64,000 nt of DNA. Origin: a bacterium 1xD8-48. Its GTDB lineage: Bacteria > Bacillota > Clostridia > Lachnospirales > Lachnospiraceae. Position 1 is the stretch's first letter. Each line of letters opens with the position of its first letter. Shown here piece after piece: positions 34,034 through 43,357 of the stretch. The stretch is taken from the NCBI GenBank assembly GCA_009917455.1, contig QZDS01000003.1:1-64000 (forward strand), in the 5' to 3' direction. The notes below the pieces were generated by a model. It did no database searches and had not been told where the DNA came from. It saw only the letters and a program-made list of their open reading frames with translations. Made by a program: the position numbers and the translations under genes.

Positions 34034-34082
34034 GCCTGCTTTTGCATATCATAATGCAAAGACTTTTTCGGCAGGAATTTTT

Positions 34083-35216
34083 ATGGAAATATATGTAGTA
34101 AAAAAAGGAGATACCGTGGATTCCATTGCCCAGCGCTATGGCATTCCGGTATCTTCTGTTATTTTTGACAATCAGCTTGTCTATCCCTATCCTCTGGCAA
34201 TCGGGCAGGCCCTGCTTTTGTCTGTGGGCGAGCCTTTTGCATCCGCCTGGCCGGCTTATGTGAACGGTTACGCCTACCCTTACATCAGACAAAATGTTCT
34301 GGATGAAACTCTTCTCTATCTCACAACCCTGTCTGTTTTTTCCTATGGCTTTACCACGCAGGGGAACCTGATACCTCCCGCGGCGGACGACAGCGCTGTG
34401 ATTAACTCCGCCCTTGCCGCCGGAGTGGGTCCTGTGCTCACCCTGACCCCCTTAGGCCCTGACGGAAACTTTAACAATAGCCTGATTACCTCCCTGGTCA
34501 ATAATGAAGAGGCAAAAAGCAATCTGCTTTCCCAGCTTCTGGCCGCTTTACAGGAAAAGGGCTTTCAGGGGCTGGACATTGATTTTGAATATATTCTTCC
34601 GGAGGACCGGGTTCCCTTTGCGGATTTTGTATCGGAAGCCAGAGCCTTTCTTTCCCCCTACGGATACCATGTGTCTGTGGCGCTTGCGCCGAAAACCTCC
34701 GATACTCAGGCCGGGCTTCTCTATGCCGGAAAGGACTACAGGCTTCTCGGAGAGGCTGCCGACAGTGTGCTGCTCATGACGTATGAGTGGGGGTACACCT
34801 ACGGCCCTCCCATGGCTGTCGCTCCCATCAACAAGGTACGCGAAGTAGTGGAATACGCCGTCACCCGCATTCCCCCGGAGAAAATCGATTTGGGAATCCC
34901 CAACTACGGCTACGACTGGACGCTCCCCTTTGTCAGAGGCCGTTCACGGGCAAGAACCATCAGCAATCTGGAAGCCGTACAGCTCGCCATAGACGCAGAC
35001 GTTCCCATCTCCTTTGACGAAACCGCCATGTCCCCTTATTTCCGGTACGAGAAGGATGGTCAGCTCCACGAGGTATGGTTTGAGGATGTGCGCAGCTACA
35101 GGGAAAAATTTTCCCTGCTGCCGAAATATTCTCTGCGGGGAATGGGATACTGGCAGATTATGCAGTTTTTCCGCCCCAACTGGCTGCTCTTGCAGGATAT
35201 GTTTCTGATACAGTAA
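34083..35216 (+). CDS. LysM plus GH18 glycosidase (YaaH/SleL-like)
   Basis: A 377-residue protein. The N-terminal LysM domain (VVKKGDTVDSIAQRYGIP) binds peptidoglycan. The GH18 domain follows with the catalytic motif GLDIDFEYI, where E is the acid, and typical MTYEWGYTYGPPMAVAP and GIPNYGYDW segments. YaaH/SleL enzymes cut N-acetylglucosamine bonds in spore cortex or vegetative wall. It has no signal peptide, as in spore-coat members. The ATG at 34083 has an AGGA site; the long reading from 33912 overlaps the small membrane peptide gene and is rejected. Confidence 0.92.
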   Translation: MEIYVVKKGDTVDSIAQRYGIPVSSVIFDNQLVYPYPLAIGQALLLSVGEPFASAWPAYVNGYAYPYIRQNVLDETLLYLTTLSVFSYGFTTQGNLIPPAADDSAVINSALAAGVGPVLTLTPLGPDGNFNNSLITSLVNNEEAKSNLLSQLLAALQEKGFQGLDIDFEYILPEDRVPFADFVSEARAFLSPYGYHVSVALAPKTSDTQAGLLYAGKDYRLLGEAADSVLLMTYEWGYTYGPPMAVAPINKVREVVEYAVTRIPPEKIDLGIPNYGYDWTLPFVRGRSRARTISNLEAVQLAIDADVPISFDETAMSPYFRYEKDGQLHEVWFEDVRSYREKFSLLPKYSLRGMGYWQIMQFFRPNWLLLQDMFLIQ

Positions 35217-35227
35217 GAGGATTCCAA

Positions 35228-35267
35228 ATGCAAGGCTGTTAACCGGGCGGCGTTAACAGCCTTGCAT
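35228..35267. terminator. Large hairpin between convergent genes
   Basis: ATGCAAGGCTGTTAAC (35228-35243) is repeated in inverse at 35252-35267 with an 8-base loop. It is a perfect 16-bp stem between the GH18 and dipeptidase genes, which run toward each other. There is no T run, so its role as terminator rests on position and stem strength. Confidence 0.65.
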
Positions 35268-35287
35268 CTGTGACTCTGATGCTCCAT

Positions 35288-36328
35288 TTAAATCATCTCT
35301 TTAAAATATCCCAGGAAATTTCCCCCGATAATTTTCTTCAGACTCTCCTCGTCCATCCCTCTTTGCAGAAGAGCCGCCGTAACAAGGGGAATCTGACCAT
35401 GGTTCAAAAGACAGTCGCCGTTTCTCTCACACTTTTCTCCCCGCAGCGCAGCTCTTGCCTCGTCGTAAGAATCGCACAGGTCAAATCCGTAACCCACATG
35501 CTCCGCCCCCATGATTTCCACCTCATATTCTATATGACGGCAGAGCATTTCCAGATGATTGCCGCCAGGGGAACCGGCAATGCACCGGCATCCGTTCACT
35601 CCCATGATTCCGCCCCGCGCCGCCACACGCCGCATCTGCCCGTCGGTCATGTTCCGAAAGCTGTCAAACACTTTTCTGCTGTTAGAATGAGTGGCAATAA
35701 AAGGTCTTTCCGCAATTTTGCACAAGTCCTCAAATCCCTCGTCGTTTAAATGGCTCACGTCCACAAACATGGAAAGCTCCTCCAGCCGCTTCACCGCCTC
35801 TTTTCCCGCGCCGCTCAGTCCCCCGTATATCTGCTTATGCTCCGACGCCTTACAGCATCCGTTAGCCAGCGCGTTGGGCCTGCTCCACGTGAGGGCGGCT
35901 CCCCTGACCCCCAGCCCGTGGAGCGTATTCAGCCTGTCAATGTCGCCGCCGATGCAGTCAAGCCCCTCCATATAAAGTAAAATCCCGATTTTGCCTTCCT
36001 CTAAAGACTTGTCAATATCCCTGCCGCTTTCCACAATCGAAACCGCTTCAAGTCCCTCTATGTCCTTCCTTAACGCGGCTATCTGTTCCAGGGCGTTCTC
36101 CCACCCCCTGTCCAGATTTCCTGTTTCCACAAATATCGAGGATGCCACCAGTCTGATTCCGGCTTTCTGAAAGTTCGGAAGGTAGTGATTTTTGACGACT
36201 TCCTTTTCTCCTGCCTGATGCCTTAAGAGAACTTCCCCCGCCAAATCCAGATGTGCATCAACCACGGGCGTGTTCTTATGTAAGTCCATTGCCCTTTGCA
36301 AATAAATTTCTTCCACTTTGATATCCAT
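35288..36328 (-). CDS. Membrane dipeptidase (peptidase family M19)
   Basis: A 346-residue zinc dipeptidase related to renal dipeptidase. Metal ligands are the HxD of VVDAHLDLAGE and later the histidines in VDVSHLNDEGF and ATHSNSRKV. The GYGFDLCD stretch matches the second metal-site region. These enzymes cut dipeptides including D-amino-acid ones. There is no signal peptide. The ATG at 36328 follows GGAGGT; earlier in-frame starts at 36400 and 36346 have weaker support. It is convergent with the GH18 gene. Confidence 0.92.
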   Translation of the reverse strand: MDIKVEEIYLQRAMDLHKNTPVVDAHLDLAGEVLLRHQAGEKEVVKNHYLPNFQKAGIRLVASSIFVETGNLDRGWENALEQIAALRKDIEGLEAVSIVESGRDIDKSLEEGKIGILLYMEGLDCIGGDIDRLNTLHGLGVRGAALTWSRPNALANGCCKASEHKQIYGGLSGAGKEAVKRLEELSMFVDVSHLNDEGFEDLCKIAERPFIATHSNSRKVFDSFRNMTDGQMRRVAARGGIMGVNGCRCIAGSPGGNHLEMLCRHIEYEVEIMGAEHVGYGFDLCDSYDEARAALRGEKCERNGDCLLNHGQIPLVTAALLQRGMDEESLKKIIGGNFLGYFKEMI

Positions 36329-36455
36329 AAATAGTTGTACCTCCATTCCGGTTCCCTGAAACTGAAAAGGCATGCCGGAACTCTCTCCGGCACACCTCAT
36401 ATTTCACTGTTTTCGTTCCGCAGCTATATATTATATGCCGCCCCTTCCTGATTTT

Positions 36456-37454
36456 TTACTTCTCCAAATCCAGCGTTTCAAGAAGCTTTCTGATATCCTC
36501 CACGCCAAGCCATTCCCTGTTGCTGCCGGAGCTGTAGGCGAAGCCGTCCTCCACCTTCTTTCCGCTTAAATTAATCTTCTGCTTGTCGTTCCACACTACC
36601 TGGGGATAGACGATAAAATGCTTATCATATTCATAGGTAGTGGCGGAGTCCTCGACCGTAACCATAATTTCATGTAACTTTTCGCCGGGACGGATACCGA
36701 TTTCAGGCATCTTGCAGTCAGGGAGCATTGCCTTTGCCAAATCCGTCACCTTGAAGGAGGGAATCTTGCTGATAAAGGTTTCGCCGCCGGTAGCCTCCTC
36801 CAAAGCCTTAATCACCAGCTCCACCCCTTCGGTTAAGCTAATCCAGAAACGGGTCATCCGGTAGTCGGTAATGGGAAGCTGGTTGCCGCCGTTTTTGATG
36901 ATATTATGGAAAAAGGGAATAATCGAGCCCCGGCTTCCCGCCACGTTGCCGTAACGGACGATGGAAAAATTGATATCCTTGGTTCCGGCATAGGCGTTGG
37001 CGGCAATAAAAAGCTTATCGGAAACCAACTTGGTTCCCCCGTAAAGATTTACCGGATTAACCGCCTTGTCCGTGGAAAGAGCCACCACCTTTTTTACATT
37101 GGAATCAAGAGCCGCGTCAATCACGTTCTGTGCCCCGTGAATGTTGGTCTTTATCGCCTCGTTGGGATTGTACTCACAGGCCGGCACCTGCTTTAACGCC
37201 GCGGCGTGAATCACATAGTCCACTCCCTCAAAGGCTCTCTTCAGCCTTTCCCTGTCCCTCACGTCCCCGATAAAAAACCTGAGCTTATCCGCATACTCCT
37301 TAAACTCATTCTGCATGTTAAACTGTTTGAATTCGTCTCTCGAATAGATGATAATTTTCTTCGGATGATAATTTGTCAATACATATTTGCTGAAACATTT
37401 GCCGAAAGAGCCGGTGCCTCCGGTAATAAGAATCGTTTTGTCGTCCAATAACAT
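36456..37454 (-). CDS. UDP-GlcNAc 4,6-dehydratase-type polysaccharide biosynthesis protein (PseB/CapD-like)
   Basis: A 332-residue short-chain dehydrogenase-like enzyme. It has the NAD(P)-binding TGGTGSFGK, the stretch HAAALKQVPACEYNP, and the family hallmark STDKAVNPVNLYGGTK with active-site K and Y residues. Members start the route to pseudaminic acid or other 6-deoxy sugars from UDP-GlcNAc. Partner genes such as pseC are not in the window. It is probably part of the glycan gene group. A clean start at 37454 precedes an XRE regulator gene upstream. Confidence 0.93.
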   Translation of the reverse strand: MLLDDKTILITGGTGSFGKCFSKYVLTNYHPKKIIIYSRDEFKQFNMQNEFKEYADKLRFFIGDVRDRERLKRAFEGVDYVIHAAALKQVPACEYNPNEAIKTNIHGAQNVIDAALDSNVKKVVALSTDKAVNPVNLYGGTKLVSDKLFIAANAYAGTKDINFSIVRYGNVAGSRGSIIPFFHNIIKNGGNQLPITDYRMTRFWISLTEGVELVIKALEEATGGETFISKIPSFKVTDLAKAMLPDCKMPEIGIRPGEKLHEIMVTVEDSATTYEYDKHFIVYPQVVWNDKQKINLSGKKVEDGFAYSSGSNREWLGVEDIRKLLETLDLEK

Positions 37455-37559
37455 GAAAATGCCTCCGTATTATATGATAAGATTTATGTTTCCACTTCCT
37501 GCTGCGACTATTCTACCATGAATTACCACCAACGGCAAACTTTTTTACCGGCACAGCTT

Positions 37560-38486
37560 TTACTGCCCGCCTTCGGAATCATCATCCCTTGAAAGTATGA
37601 TTGCCACCGCCCCGCATAAAATTCCACCGACCACAAATACAAGCCATGAAGTGCTCCATTCAATATCCGTAAACATACAGACCAGATAAACCATAAGCGC
37701 CGCAAGCATAATGCATCCGCATATTTTCGCCGTCAAAGCATCCCTCTTTCTTTTTGCCGGAGAGAGACTTTTTTCCTTATTATACTTTTTGATATCAAAT
37801 TTGTCTTTCTGCATACCGCCGTACACAAGAACGGATACCCCCGGGGTCAGAAGCAGCATAAAAATTCCCATGCCAAAATCCTCAAGTTTCCCGATATTCA
37901 CCGGGTCGGCCAGCACATTATCCATCTTGATTCCCAGCACCATAAACAAAAGCGCATCCACCAGAATAATTCCAATCCCTGCCGCCATCCTCACCGTAAA
38001 TTTCCGGTAAGCCTGCTCTTTTTCCTCCTCCGTATAGAAATCTTCGATGTACGGGTGCTTTTCCGCAAAATGGGAATGCTGCATTCCCATAACCACCAGA
38101 ATTATCACCCCTACAATAAGAAAGATAAAGAAGAACACCGGCGCAATATCCTCGTCCATGCCTAATCCCATCAGAAATCCCATTGTGCCGATTCCTGATA
38201 AAATGAGGGCGATTCCGGCAGTGACCAGTCTGTCAAACCGGTTCATGAAGCTGTCGTAGCCGCAAGTATCCTCCACAAAATCTTTGCTCACATCTCCCTG
38301 CATCAGCGTATCCATATTACAGTGGAACATGCTGCAAATCTGCAGCAGCTTTTCCATTTCAGGATAGCTTTGAGACGATTCCCATTTAGAAACCGACTGT
38401 CTGGACACCTCCAGCCGTTCCGCAAGCTGCTCCTGCGTGATATTTTTCTGTTTCCTTAAAAACTGTAAATTTTCTCCAAAGCTCAT
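37560..38486 (-). CDS. XRE-family regulator with C-terminal membrane domain
   Basis: A 308-residue protein. Residues 1-65 form an XRE helix-turn-helix (LRKQKNITQEQLAERLEVSRQSVSKWE). The rest has about six hydrophobic helices, for example ITAGIALILSGIGTMGF-like and FFFIFLIVGVIILVVM segments, so the regulator is membrane-anchored. Proteins of this layout are common in Firmicutes and may sense membrane stress, but targets are unknown. The start at 38486 has AGGAGG. Confidence 0.85.
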   Translation of the reverse strand: MSFGENLQFLRKQKNITQEQLAERLEVSRQSVSKWESSQSYPEMEKLLQICSMFHCNMDTLMQGDVSKDFVEDTCGYDSFMNRFDRLVTAGIALILSGIGTMGFLMGLGMDEDIAPVFFFIFLIVGVIILVVMGMQHSHFAEKHPYIEDFYTEEEKEQAYRKFTVRMAAGIGIILVDALLFMVLGIKMDNVLADPVNIGKLEDFGMGIFMLLLTPGVSVLVYGGMQKDKFDIKKYNKEKSLSPAKRKRDALTAKICGCIMLAALMVYLVCMFTDIEWSTSWLVFVVGGILCGAVAIILSRDDDSEGGQ

Positions 38487-38792
38487 TTTTACTCCTCCTT
38501 AACCGCAAGCCTTTTTTCTCACAGACGCCTGCCCGCAAAGCGTGACGGCGTTTGCTTTTATGCTGTCCGAAATGCGAAGGCCTGTTTGCGTACCCTCATT
38601 TCCCCTTCGGACACCTTAAATCTTACGGTTGCGCAAGGGCAACTTCCATCAATCTGATGTTGCTTTTAAGTTTTTTGATGTATACTTTCGGTTGCAATGC
38701 CCGTTTTAAGCGGTTTCCGACAATTTTCCCCGCAAACCTTCTCCCGCCCTGTCCCTGCCAAAGCCCGCCGGGCCTTTTTCTTCTTCTGTTCT
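38487..38792. other. Intergenic stretch with a short GC-rich hairpin
   Basis: About 306 bp without a supported gene. The self-complementary GCCCGCCGGGC at 38763-38773 lies next to a T-rich stretch and may end the glycosyltransferase transcript on the minus strand, but the T run on that side is short. Nothing else is recognised. Confidence 0.4.
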
Positions 38793-40622
38793 TTATGAAA
38801 GCTCGTACAGAGTCCAGAGCCCCTTTCCTGCCGCAATCCGGCAGGACGAAAGATTCGGCGCGCTCTCCAGCAGCCGGTAAACGCATTCCTCCTGCCCTTC
38901 GTAATCCGCCACATAAACCAGCAAATGCCTGCTCTCCAAAATCTCCTCCTCCGAAAGAGGCTCGGGATTGCCCTGGCTTGCAAGATAAACCTTTTCATAC
39001 TTCATCAGCTCGTCGGAAAGCCGCCAGATATTATCAGGCGAATCGTTGTTATAAAAAACCACCACAGGTCTGTCACGGTTTTCCTCCACAAACTCCATGA
39101 CCTCCTTTTCCTCCTCATACAGGAAAAAGACCCGCCCCGCTTTCAGGGCAAGACCATCTATAAGAAGAACCGCCAGTACGAAAGCGCCGGCCAGAAGCCG
39201 CCTTGTCCTTCCGGCGTTCCCTGCCTCTCCGGAATCTGTCCCGGATCGCCCATTGCCTGCCCTGTTTTTAACATTCGTTGCAAGTCCCAAAAGCAGCCTC
39301 CACATGCCATAGATGAGGAGAAAAATCAAAATCCCGTAAACCGGAAGCTGATACCGGTTGGAGGTTTCCCCCAAAAGCAGCGCTGTCTTGGAAACGGTAA
39401 AAAAATACCCCGCACAGGCAAAAAGAAGCAGCCGGACTGACACATTTATTCCCGTATCCGAAGCCGCTATCCTTCCCCGCTTTCTCAGATAGCCGGTGGT
39501 CACCGCCAACAGGCAGAGAAGTAAAAGCCACAGACTCAAAGTGCCATTAGTCATATAATCCTCGAACAGACCGTAAAAAAACCGCAGTCTTTCAAGGGTG
39601 TTGGAAGCGTCCCCGAATTCGCTGACCGCCTCCGTTCCCCGGTATCCCCTGAAAATATGGGACATACTTGCCGGATAGTACAGAACCGCCCCGCAAAATC
39701 CCAGTCCGCAGGCTGCCCCATAGGAGATCAGCTCCTTCATTTTCCTGTTTTTTAACAGCCAGAAACAAAACCCGGCTCCCAGGAAAAAATGGAAAATAAT
39801 ATAGTAATACTGTGTTAAAAATCCAAAAAATACCGTAAGGCACACCGGCAGCAGAAAGGTTGTCACACGAAAGTCCCGCTTTTTTACCGCCCGCAGATGC
39901 AAATCCGTACACAGCAGGACAAAAACCGTAAGCCACTGATACATGCGAATGAACATCACGCCGGAAATCACCGCGCTGCCAAAGCCCCACGCAAGGCAGG
40001 TGAGAAAGGCAAGAAACATCGCCTGCCTGTCCCCTGTCCCGGCTTTACCGCTGACTGACTCCGCCGCCAGGACGCCCGCACCGCCTTTTCCGCCGGTCAC
40101 CCCTGCCAGTCTCTCCGCCTTTCTGCGTCCGCCGCTTCCCGGCCCGCCCCTGCCGCCGGCTGCCGCAGTCATGTACGCTCCCCAGGCAAGCAGCACATAA
40201 GACAGTACATAGGCAATCAGATTCACCGCAATTCCCGTCCACTTGCTGAACACTCCCGGAGACAGAGACGCCGCTGTATGAAAAATATAATAATAAAAAG
40301 GCGGATGCACATCCCAGGACTGCATCTGCTTAACAACGCTGTACCGAAACTGTTCTCCGGGAAGTACCATAAACTCATTTGCAAGCTCTTTGCAATCCAT
40401 CCACTGTCTGTCGTTTACAAAAAGCCCCGCCGTCTTGTTTGAGGAATAATAGGTGTAAAGCTCGTCCTCATGAAAGCCGGATTTTTTATTTCCATAAAAA
40501 ATAAGTACTGACAATTGCACCGCAAGCAAAACCGCCATTGCCAGAAAGAACAACCGGATATTTCTGTTTACATGGTTTCCCTTCCCTTTGGAAAACCGCT
40601 TTTCTCTCGAAACTGAATTCAT
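38793..40622 (-). CDS. Membrane-bound GT39-like glycosyltransferase with Gly-rich loops
   Basis: A 609-residue membrane protein with about 10-12 hydrophobic helices. The N-terminal loop has FHEDELYTYYS and later WDVHPPFYYYIFH, the acidic and histidine pattern of PMT/GT39-type transferases that use lipid-linked sugar donors. Two loops are strikingly Gly/Arg/Ala-rich (about residues 150-205 and 445-475). The ATG at 40622 has AGGGG at a spacing of 9. It starts a few bases before the GT2 gene's stop, so the two genes are translationally linked. The sugar and acceptor are unknown. Confidence 0.85.
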   Translation of the reverse strand: MNSVSREKRFSKGKGNHVNRNIRLFFLAMAVLLAVQLSVLIFYGNKKSGFHEDELYTYYSSNKTAGLFVNDRQWMDCKELANEFMVLPGEQFRYSVVKQMQSWDVHPPFYYYIFHTAASLSPGVFSKWTGIAVNLIAYVLSYVLLAWGAYMTAAAGGRGGPGSGGRRKAERLAGVTGGKGGAGVLAAESVSGKAGTGDRQAMFLAFLTCLAWGFGSAVISGVMFIRMYQWLTVFVLLCTDLHLRAVKKRDFRVTTFLLPVCLTVFFGFLTQYYYIIFHFFLGAGFCFWLLKNRKMKELISYGAACGLGFCGAVLYYPASMSHIFRGYRGTEAVSEFGDASNTLERLRFFYGLFEDYMTNGTLSLWLLLLCLLAVTTGYLRKRGRIAASDTGINVSVRLLLFACAGYFFTVSKTALLLGETSNRYQLPVYGILIFLLIYGMWRLLLGLATNVKNRAGNGRSGTDSGEAGNAGRTRRLLAGAFVLAVLLIDGLALKAGRVFFLYEEEKEVMEFVEENRDRPVVVFYNNDSPDNIWRLSDELMKYEKVYLASQGNPEPLSEEEILESRHLLVYVADYEGQEECVYRLLESAPNLSSCRIAAGKGLWTLYELS

Positions 40623-40627
40623 ATGAA

Positions 40628-41623
40628 TCATCCCCTTAGCAGCTTATGCACCCTGCGCACAAACCGGGGCGCAGTGCCGAGAAGCAGCAGATACACTTTA
40701 TTTTTTCGGGTGAGGTACGGAGAATGCACCGCCGCCTGCCTGTTATGCCGTAAATAGTTCCTCACCTCGCAGTAGAATTTGTTTTCCCTGTTCATCTGCG
40801 ATATGGGAATATGAAGCATATAGTCCAGCCTCTGAAACAGACCGAACCGCAGAGCCTCCGGCAAAAGCGACGGATACTCTTTCTTCACAATACTGTAAAC
40901 CCTGTCCGCATTTACCACAATATCCGTAAATACCTGAGGGAACTCCTCCTTGTTGCGGGTTCTGGTACTGCTGCCATACCGGTAAAACACATGATAATCC
41001 TGCCAGGGCAGAACGGCCACCGTCGAAACCGCGGGAAGAAGCTGCATCATCAGGTAAAAATCCTCGTTCAGTTCCCCCTCCGGGAATCGCTTTTCCTCTA
41101 TCAGCGACCTGTGAAGCAGTTTGGTACAAAAAGAACAGTCTCCCTTATGAAGCAATAGCTCCCGCATAAAATCTCTGGACGCCATAAGTGTAAGCTCCTC
41201 TGGAGGCGGGCACACGTCGGGCATAAGATTCCCATGCTCGTCAATCTCATCTCTGGAAATCTGCGCCATGCGAAGCCCTTCTGAGAGGGCGGCGTCAAGA
41301 AGCCGCTCATACATCTTTGGCTCTATGTAATCGTCCCCGTCCACGAATCCGATATAGTCTCCCTCCGCCATGGAAATTCCCAGATTTCTCGCGGAGGAAG
41401 CGCCTCCGTTTTCCTTGTGGAAAACGCGAATCCGTCTGTCCTCCATAGCCATCTTTTCCGCAAGGGCGCCGCTTTTATCCGTGGAGCCGTCGTCCACAAG
41501 AATAATTTCCAGATTGGGATAAGTCTGGTTCCGTATGGAATCCACGCATCTTTGCAGATAGTCCACCACATTATAAACCGGTACGATCACACTGATTAAA
41601 ATTTGTCGTTCTTTCCCTGACAC
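40628..41623 (-). CDS. GT2-family glycosyltransferase
   Basis: A 331-residue GT-A enzyme: ISVIVPVYNVVDYLQRCVDSI, VDDGSTDKSG, GGASSARNLGI, and the DxD-containing FVDGDDYI. It transfers a sugar from a nucleotide donor in the cytoplasm. The membrane transferase gene starts in its stop region, which suggests joint use in building one glycan. There is no membrane segment, apart from an amphipathic C-terminus. Confidence 0.92.
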   Translation of the reverse strand: MSGKERQILISVIVPVYNVVDYLQRCVDSIRNQTYPNLEIILVDDGSTDKSGALAEKMAMEDRRIRVFHKENGGASSARNLGISMAEGDYIGFVDGDDYIEPKMYERLLDAALSEGLRMAQISRDEIDEHGNLMPDVCPPPEELTLMASRDFMRELLLHKGDCSFCTKLLHRSLIEEKRFPEGELNEDFYLMMQLLPAVSTVAVLPWQDYHVFYRYGSSTRTRNKEEFPQVFTDIVVNADRVYSIVKKEYPSLLPEALRFGLFQRLDYMLHIPISQMNRENKFYCEVRNYLRHNRQAAVHSPYLTRKNKVYLLLLGTAPRFVRRVHKLLRG

Positions 41624-41685
41624 TTTTTACTTCCTCCTGCTGCCCCTGTATCCTTGCAGCCATCCTGCGGCTTTCGCAGTTGTCT

Positions 41686-42888
41686 TTAAATTGCATCCTG
41701 CATCATCTTTGCGTACATCTTCCCCGGCGAAATTACCGGTGCGCCGCTAAGGGGGCCTTCCTTTGCCGGTTCAAAGCAGCCCTGCAAAAGCTCCTCCATC
41801 ATCCGCAAAAGCTCCGCCGCCCCATGTTCCGCATTCCAGAGCTCTGTGATGGTTTTGTATGCTTCTCTACCCATTTGCTGTCTTTTATCCGGATTATCCA
41901 GCAGAAAACGCACAGCCTTTTCCATCTCTTCATAATTGTTATCAGGATACGCAAGCCCGTTTTTCCCATGCCGAATCAGGTACGGAACCGCTCCCGCCTG
42001 CACGTTCGCCACCTCGCAGCAGCCGCTGTTCATGGCTTCGTTCACCACGGCTCCCCAGCCCTCTAAATGATTGCTGGTAAAAATATGGATATGGCATTTC
42101 TCCATCACCGCCCGAACCTCCTCCGGCTTCATGAAGCCGTAAAAAGTTATAACACTCTCCACATCATAATCCTTTGCCAGGGATTTCAGCTCCGCCTCCA
42201 TCTCCCCGCTGCCCGCCATATGAATATGGTATCCGTCCTTGCAGCTTTCCTTCAAATTCTTCGCCAGACGCAGCATATATTCCGGGTGCTTTAGCGGGAT
42301 AAACCGGCCTGCCCACACGATTTCCGTCCGCTGCGCCGTCCGGCCCGCTTCCTCCCCTTTCATTGCCAGAAGCTCCCGCTCCGTATAATATCTGGTTTCC
42401 GGAAAATAGCCCCACCGGAACATTTTCCCCGGATAAGCGTGAATCAAATGAAAATCTGAGGGCACATAAGCCCCCGCACACAGAAGATAAGCAGGAGCAT
42501 TTCTGTATCTGGTATGCTCCTGATATTTATGAATAAGCCCCCTGGGCGAGACCGCTTTCCACTGCCCCTCCCGGTAAAGCCTTTCGCTGACCCTGACAGT
42601 CAATCTCCCTGTATTTAATCTTTCCTGAACCAAATCCTCCCTGCCGCTCCATCCGGCGAGCAGCACGTCGCTTTCCATAACCAGCTTCCGGCACCGCTCC
42701 TCCTCCTCGTACAGGCAGATTACATAAGGAAGCTTCTCCCCCTCACTGCTCCAGCCCATGGAAAGCCGCTCCGCTTCCATAGGCTGGGTCTGGATAAAAT
42801 GAAATCCTTCGCCAAGAAGCTGAAAACAGGCGTTTGAGAACGGTATCTGATGATGATTGATGTAATTGGATATGAATGTGAGTGTCAT
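41686..42888 (-). CDS. GT4-family glycosyltransferase
   Basis: A 400-residue GT-B enzyme. The C-terminal donor-binding domain has IVWAGRFIPLKHPEYML, IHMAGSGEME, FYGFMKPEEV and the EX7E-like HIFTSNHLEGWGAVVNEAMNSGC. The N-terminal acceptor domain is less conserved. Its ATG overlaps the stop codon (ATGA) of the broken kinase-like frame upstream. It probably belongs to the same glycan transcript as the two following transferases. Confidence 0.9.
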   Translation of the reverse strand: MTLTFISNYINHHQIPFSNACFQLLGEGFHFIQTQPMEAERLSMGWSSEGEKLPYVICLYEEEERCRKLVMESDVLLAGWSGREDLVQERLNTGRLTVRVSERLYREGQWKAVSPRGLIHKYQEHTRYRNAPAYLLCAGAYVPSDFHLIHAYPGKMFRWGYFPETRYYTERELLAMKGEEAGRTAQRTEIVWAGRFIPLKHPEYMLRLAKNLKESCKDGYHIHMAGSGEMEAELKSLAKDYDVESVITFYGFMKPEEVRAVMEKCHIHIFTSNHLEGWGAVVNEAMNSGCCEVANVQAGAVPYLIRHGKNGLAYPDNNYEEMEKAVRFLLDNPDKRQQMGREAYKTITELWNAEHGAAELLRMMEELLQGCFEPAKEGPLSGAPVISPGKMYAKMMQDAI

Positions 42889-42889
42889 T

Positions 42890-43192
42890 TGGGGTTTCCT
42901 TTATTTCTGCCTTTTCCATTATTATACTTTGGAAAGAGAGAATCCGCAATAACCTCCGCCGCATCCTCTGCGCTTATCTTGCTGACGTCAATCTTGACAC
43001 TCTCCATTTCCTTATAAAGCGGCAGCCGTCCACAGCTCCGCTCAATGATATCCCCGCTCCTTACACCATTTGAAATATCCCTGCACCAGTCGCCGTCCAG
43101 AAAAACCGAGGGATGTTCAGCACATCATCATCCAGCTTGCGGTAGGGAAAATTCTTCCAATCCAGTAGCTTTTTCAAAATAAATCGTTCCAT
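42890..43192 (-). pseudogene. Broken kinase-like gene, possibly a fusion of two remnants
   Basis: An ATG at 43192 starts MERFILKKLLDWKNFPYRK, like the N-terminus of AAA/DUF4143 proteins, but stops after 43 codons. In another frame the sequence continues as HPSVFLDGDWCRD, then RSGDIIERSCGRLPLYKEME and KIDVSKISAEDAAEVIAD, which resembles the end of shikimate- or gluconate-kinase-type P-loop enzymes. The P-loop and middle are missing. This frame ends at the ATG of the GT4 gene. I read it as a decayed kinase, perhaps joined to an ATPase remnant. Confidence 0.55.
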
Positions 43193-43278
43193 AGATTCGC
43201 TCTTTATCACATTTTTATTATGTTAAGAAATTGTTGAAATACAACCCTCATTACAAAATATGAAACGAAAATATGCTC

Positions 43279-43307
43279 TTGCTAAAAGCAAAAAAACAGC
43301 ATATAAT
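43279..43307 (+). promoter_or_regulatory. Promoter of the AAA/DUF4143 ATPase gene
   Basis: TTGCTA (43279-43284) and a perfect TATAAT (43302-43307) are 17 bp apart, about 50 bp before the start codon. Confidence 0.65.
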
Positions 43308-43357
43308 ATAATACAAATAAGGACTTCGATTCCATATTTGTATAGGGAGGGTCATGT

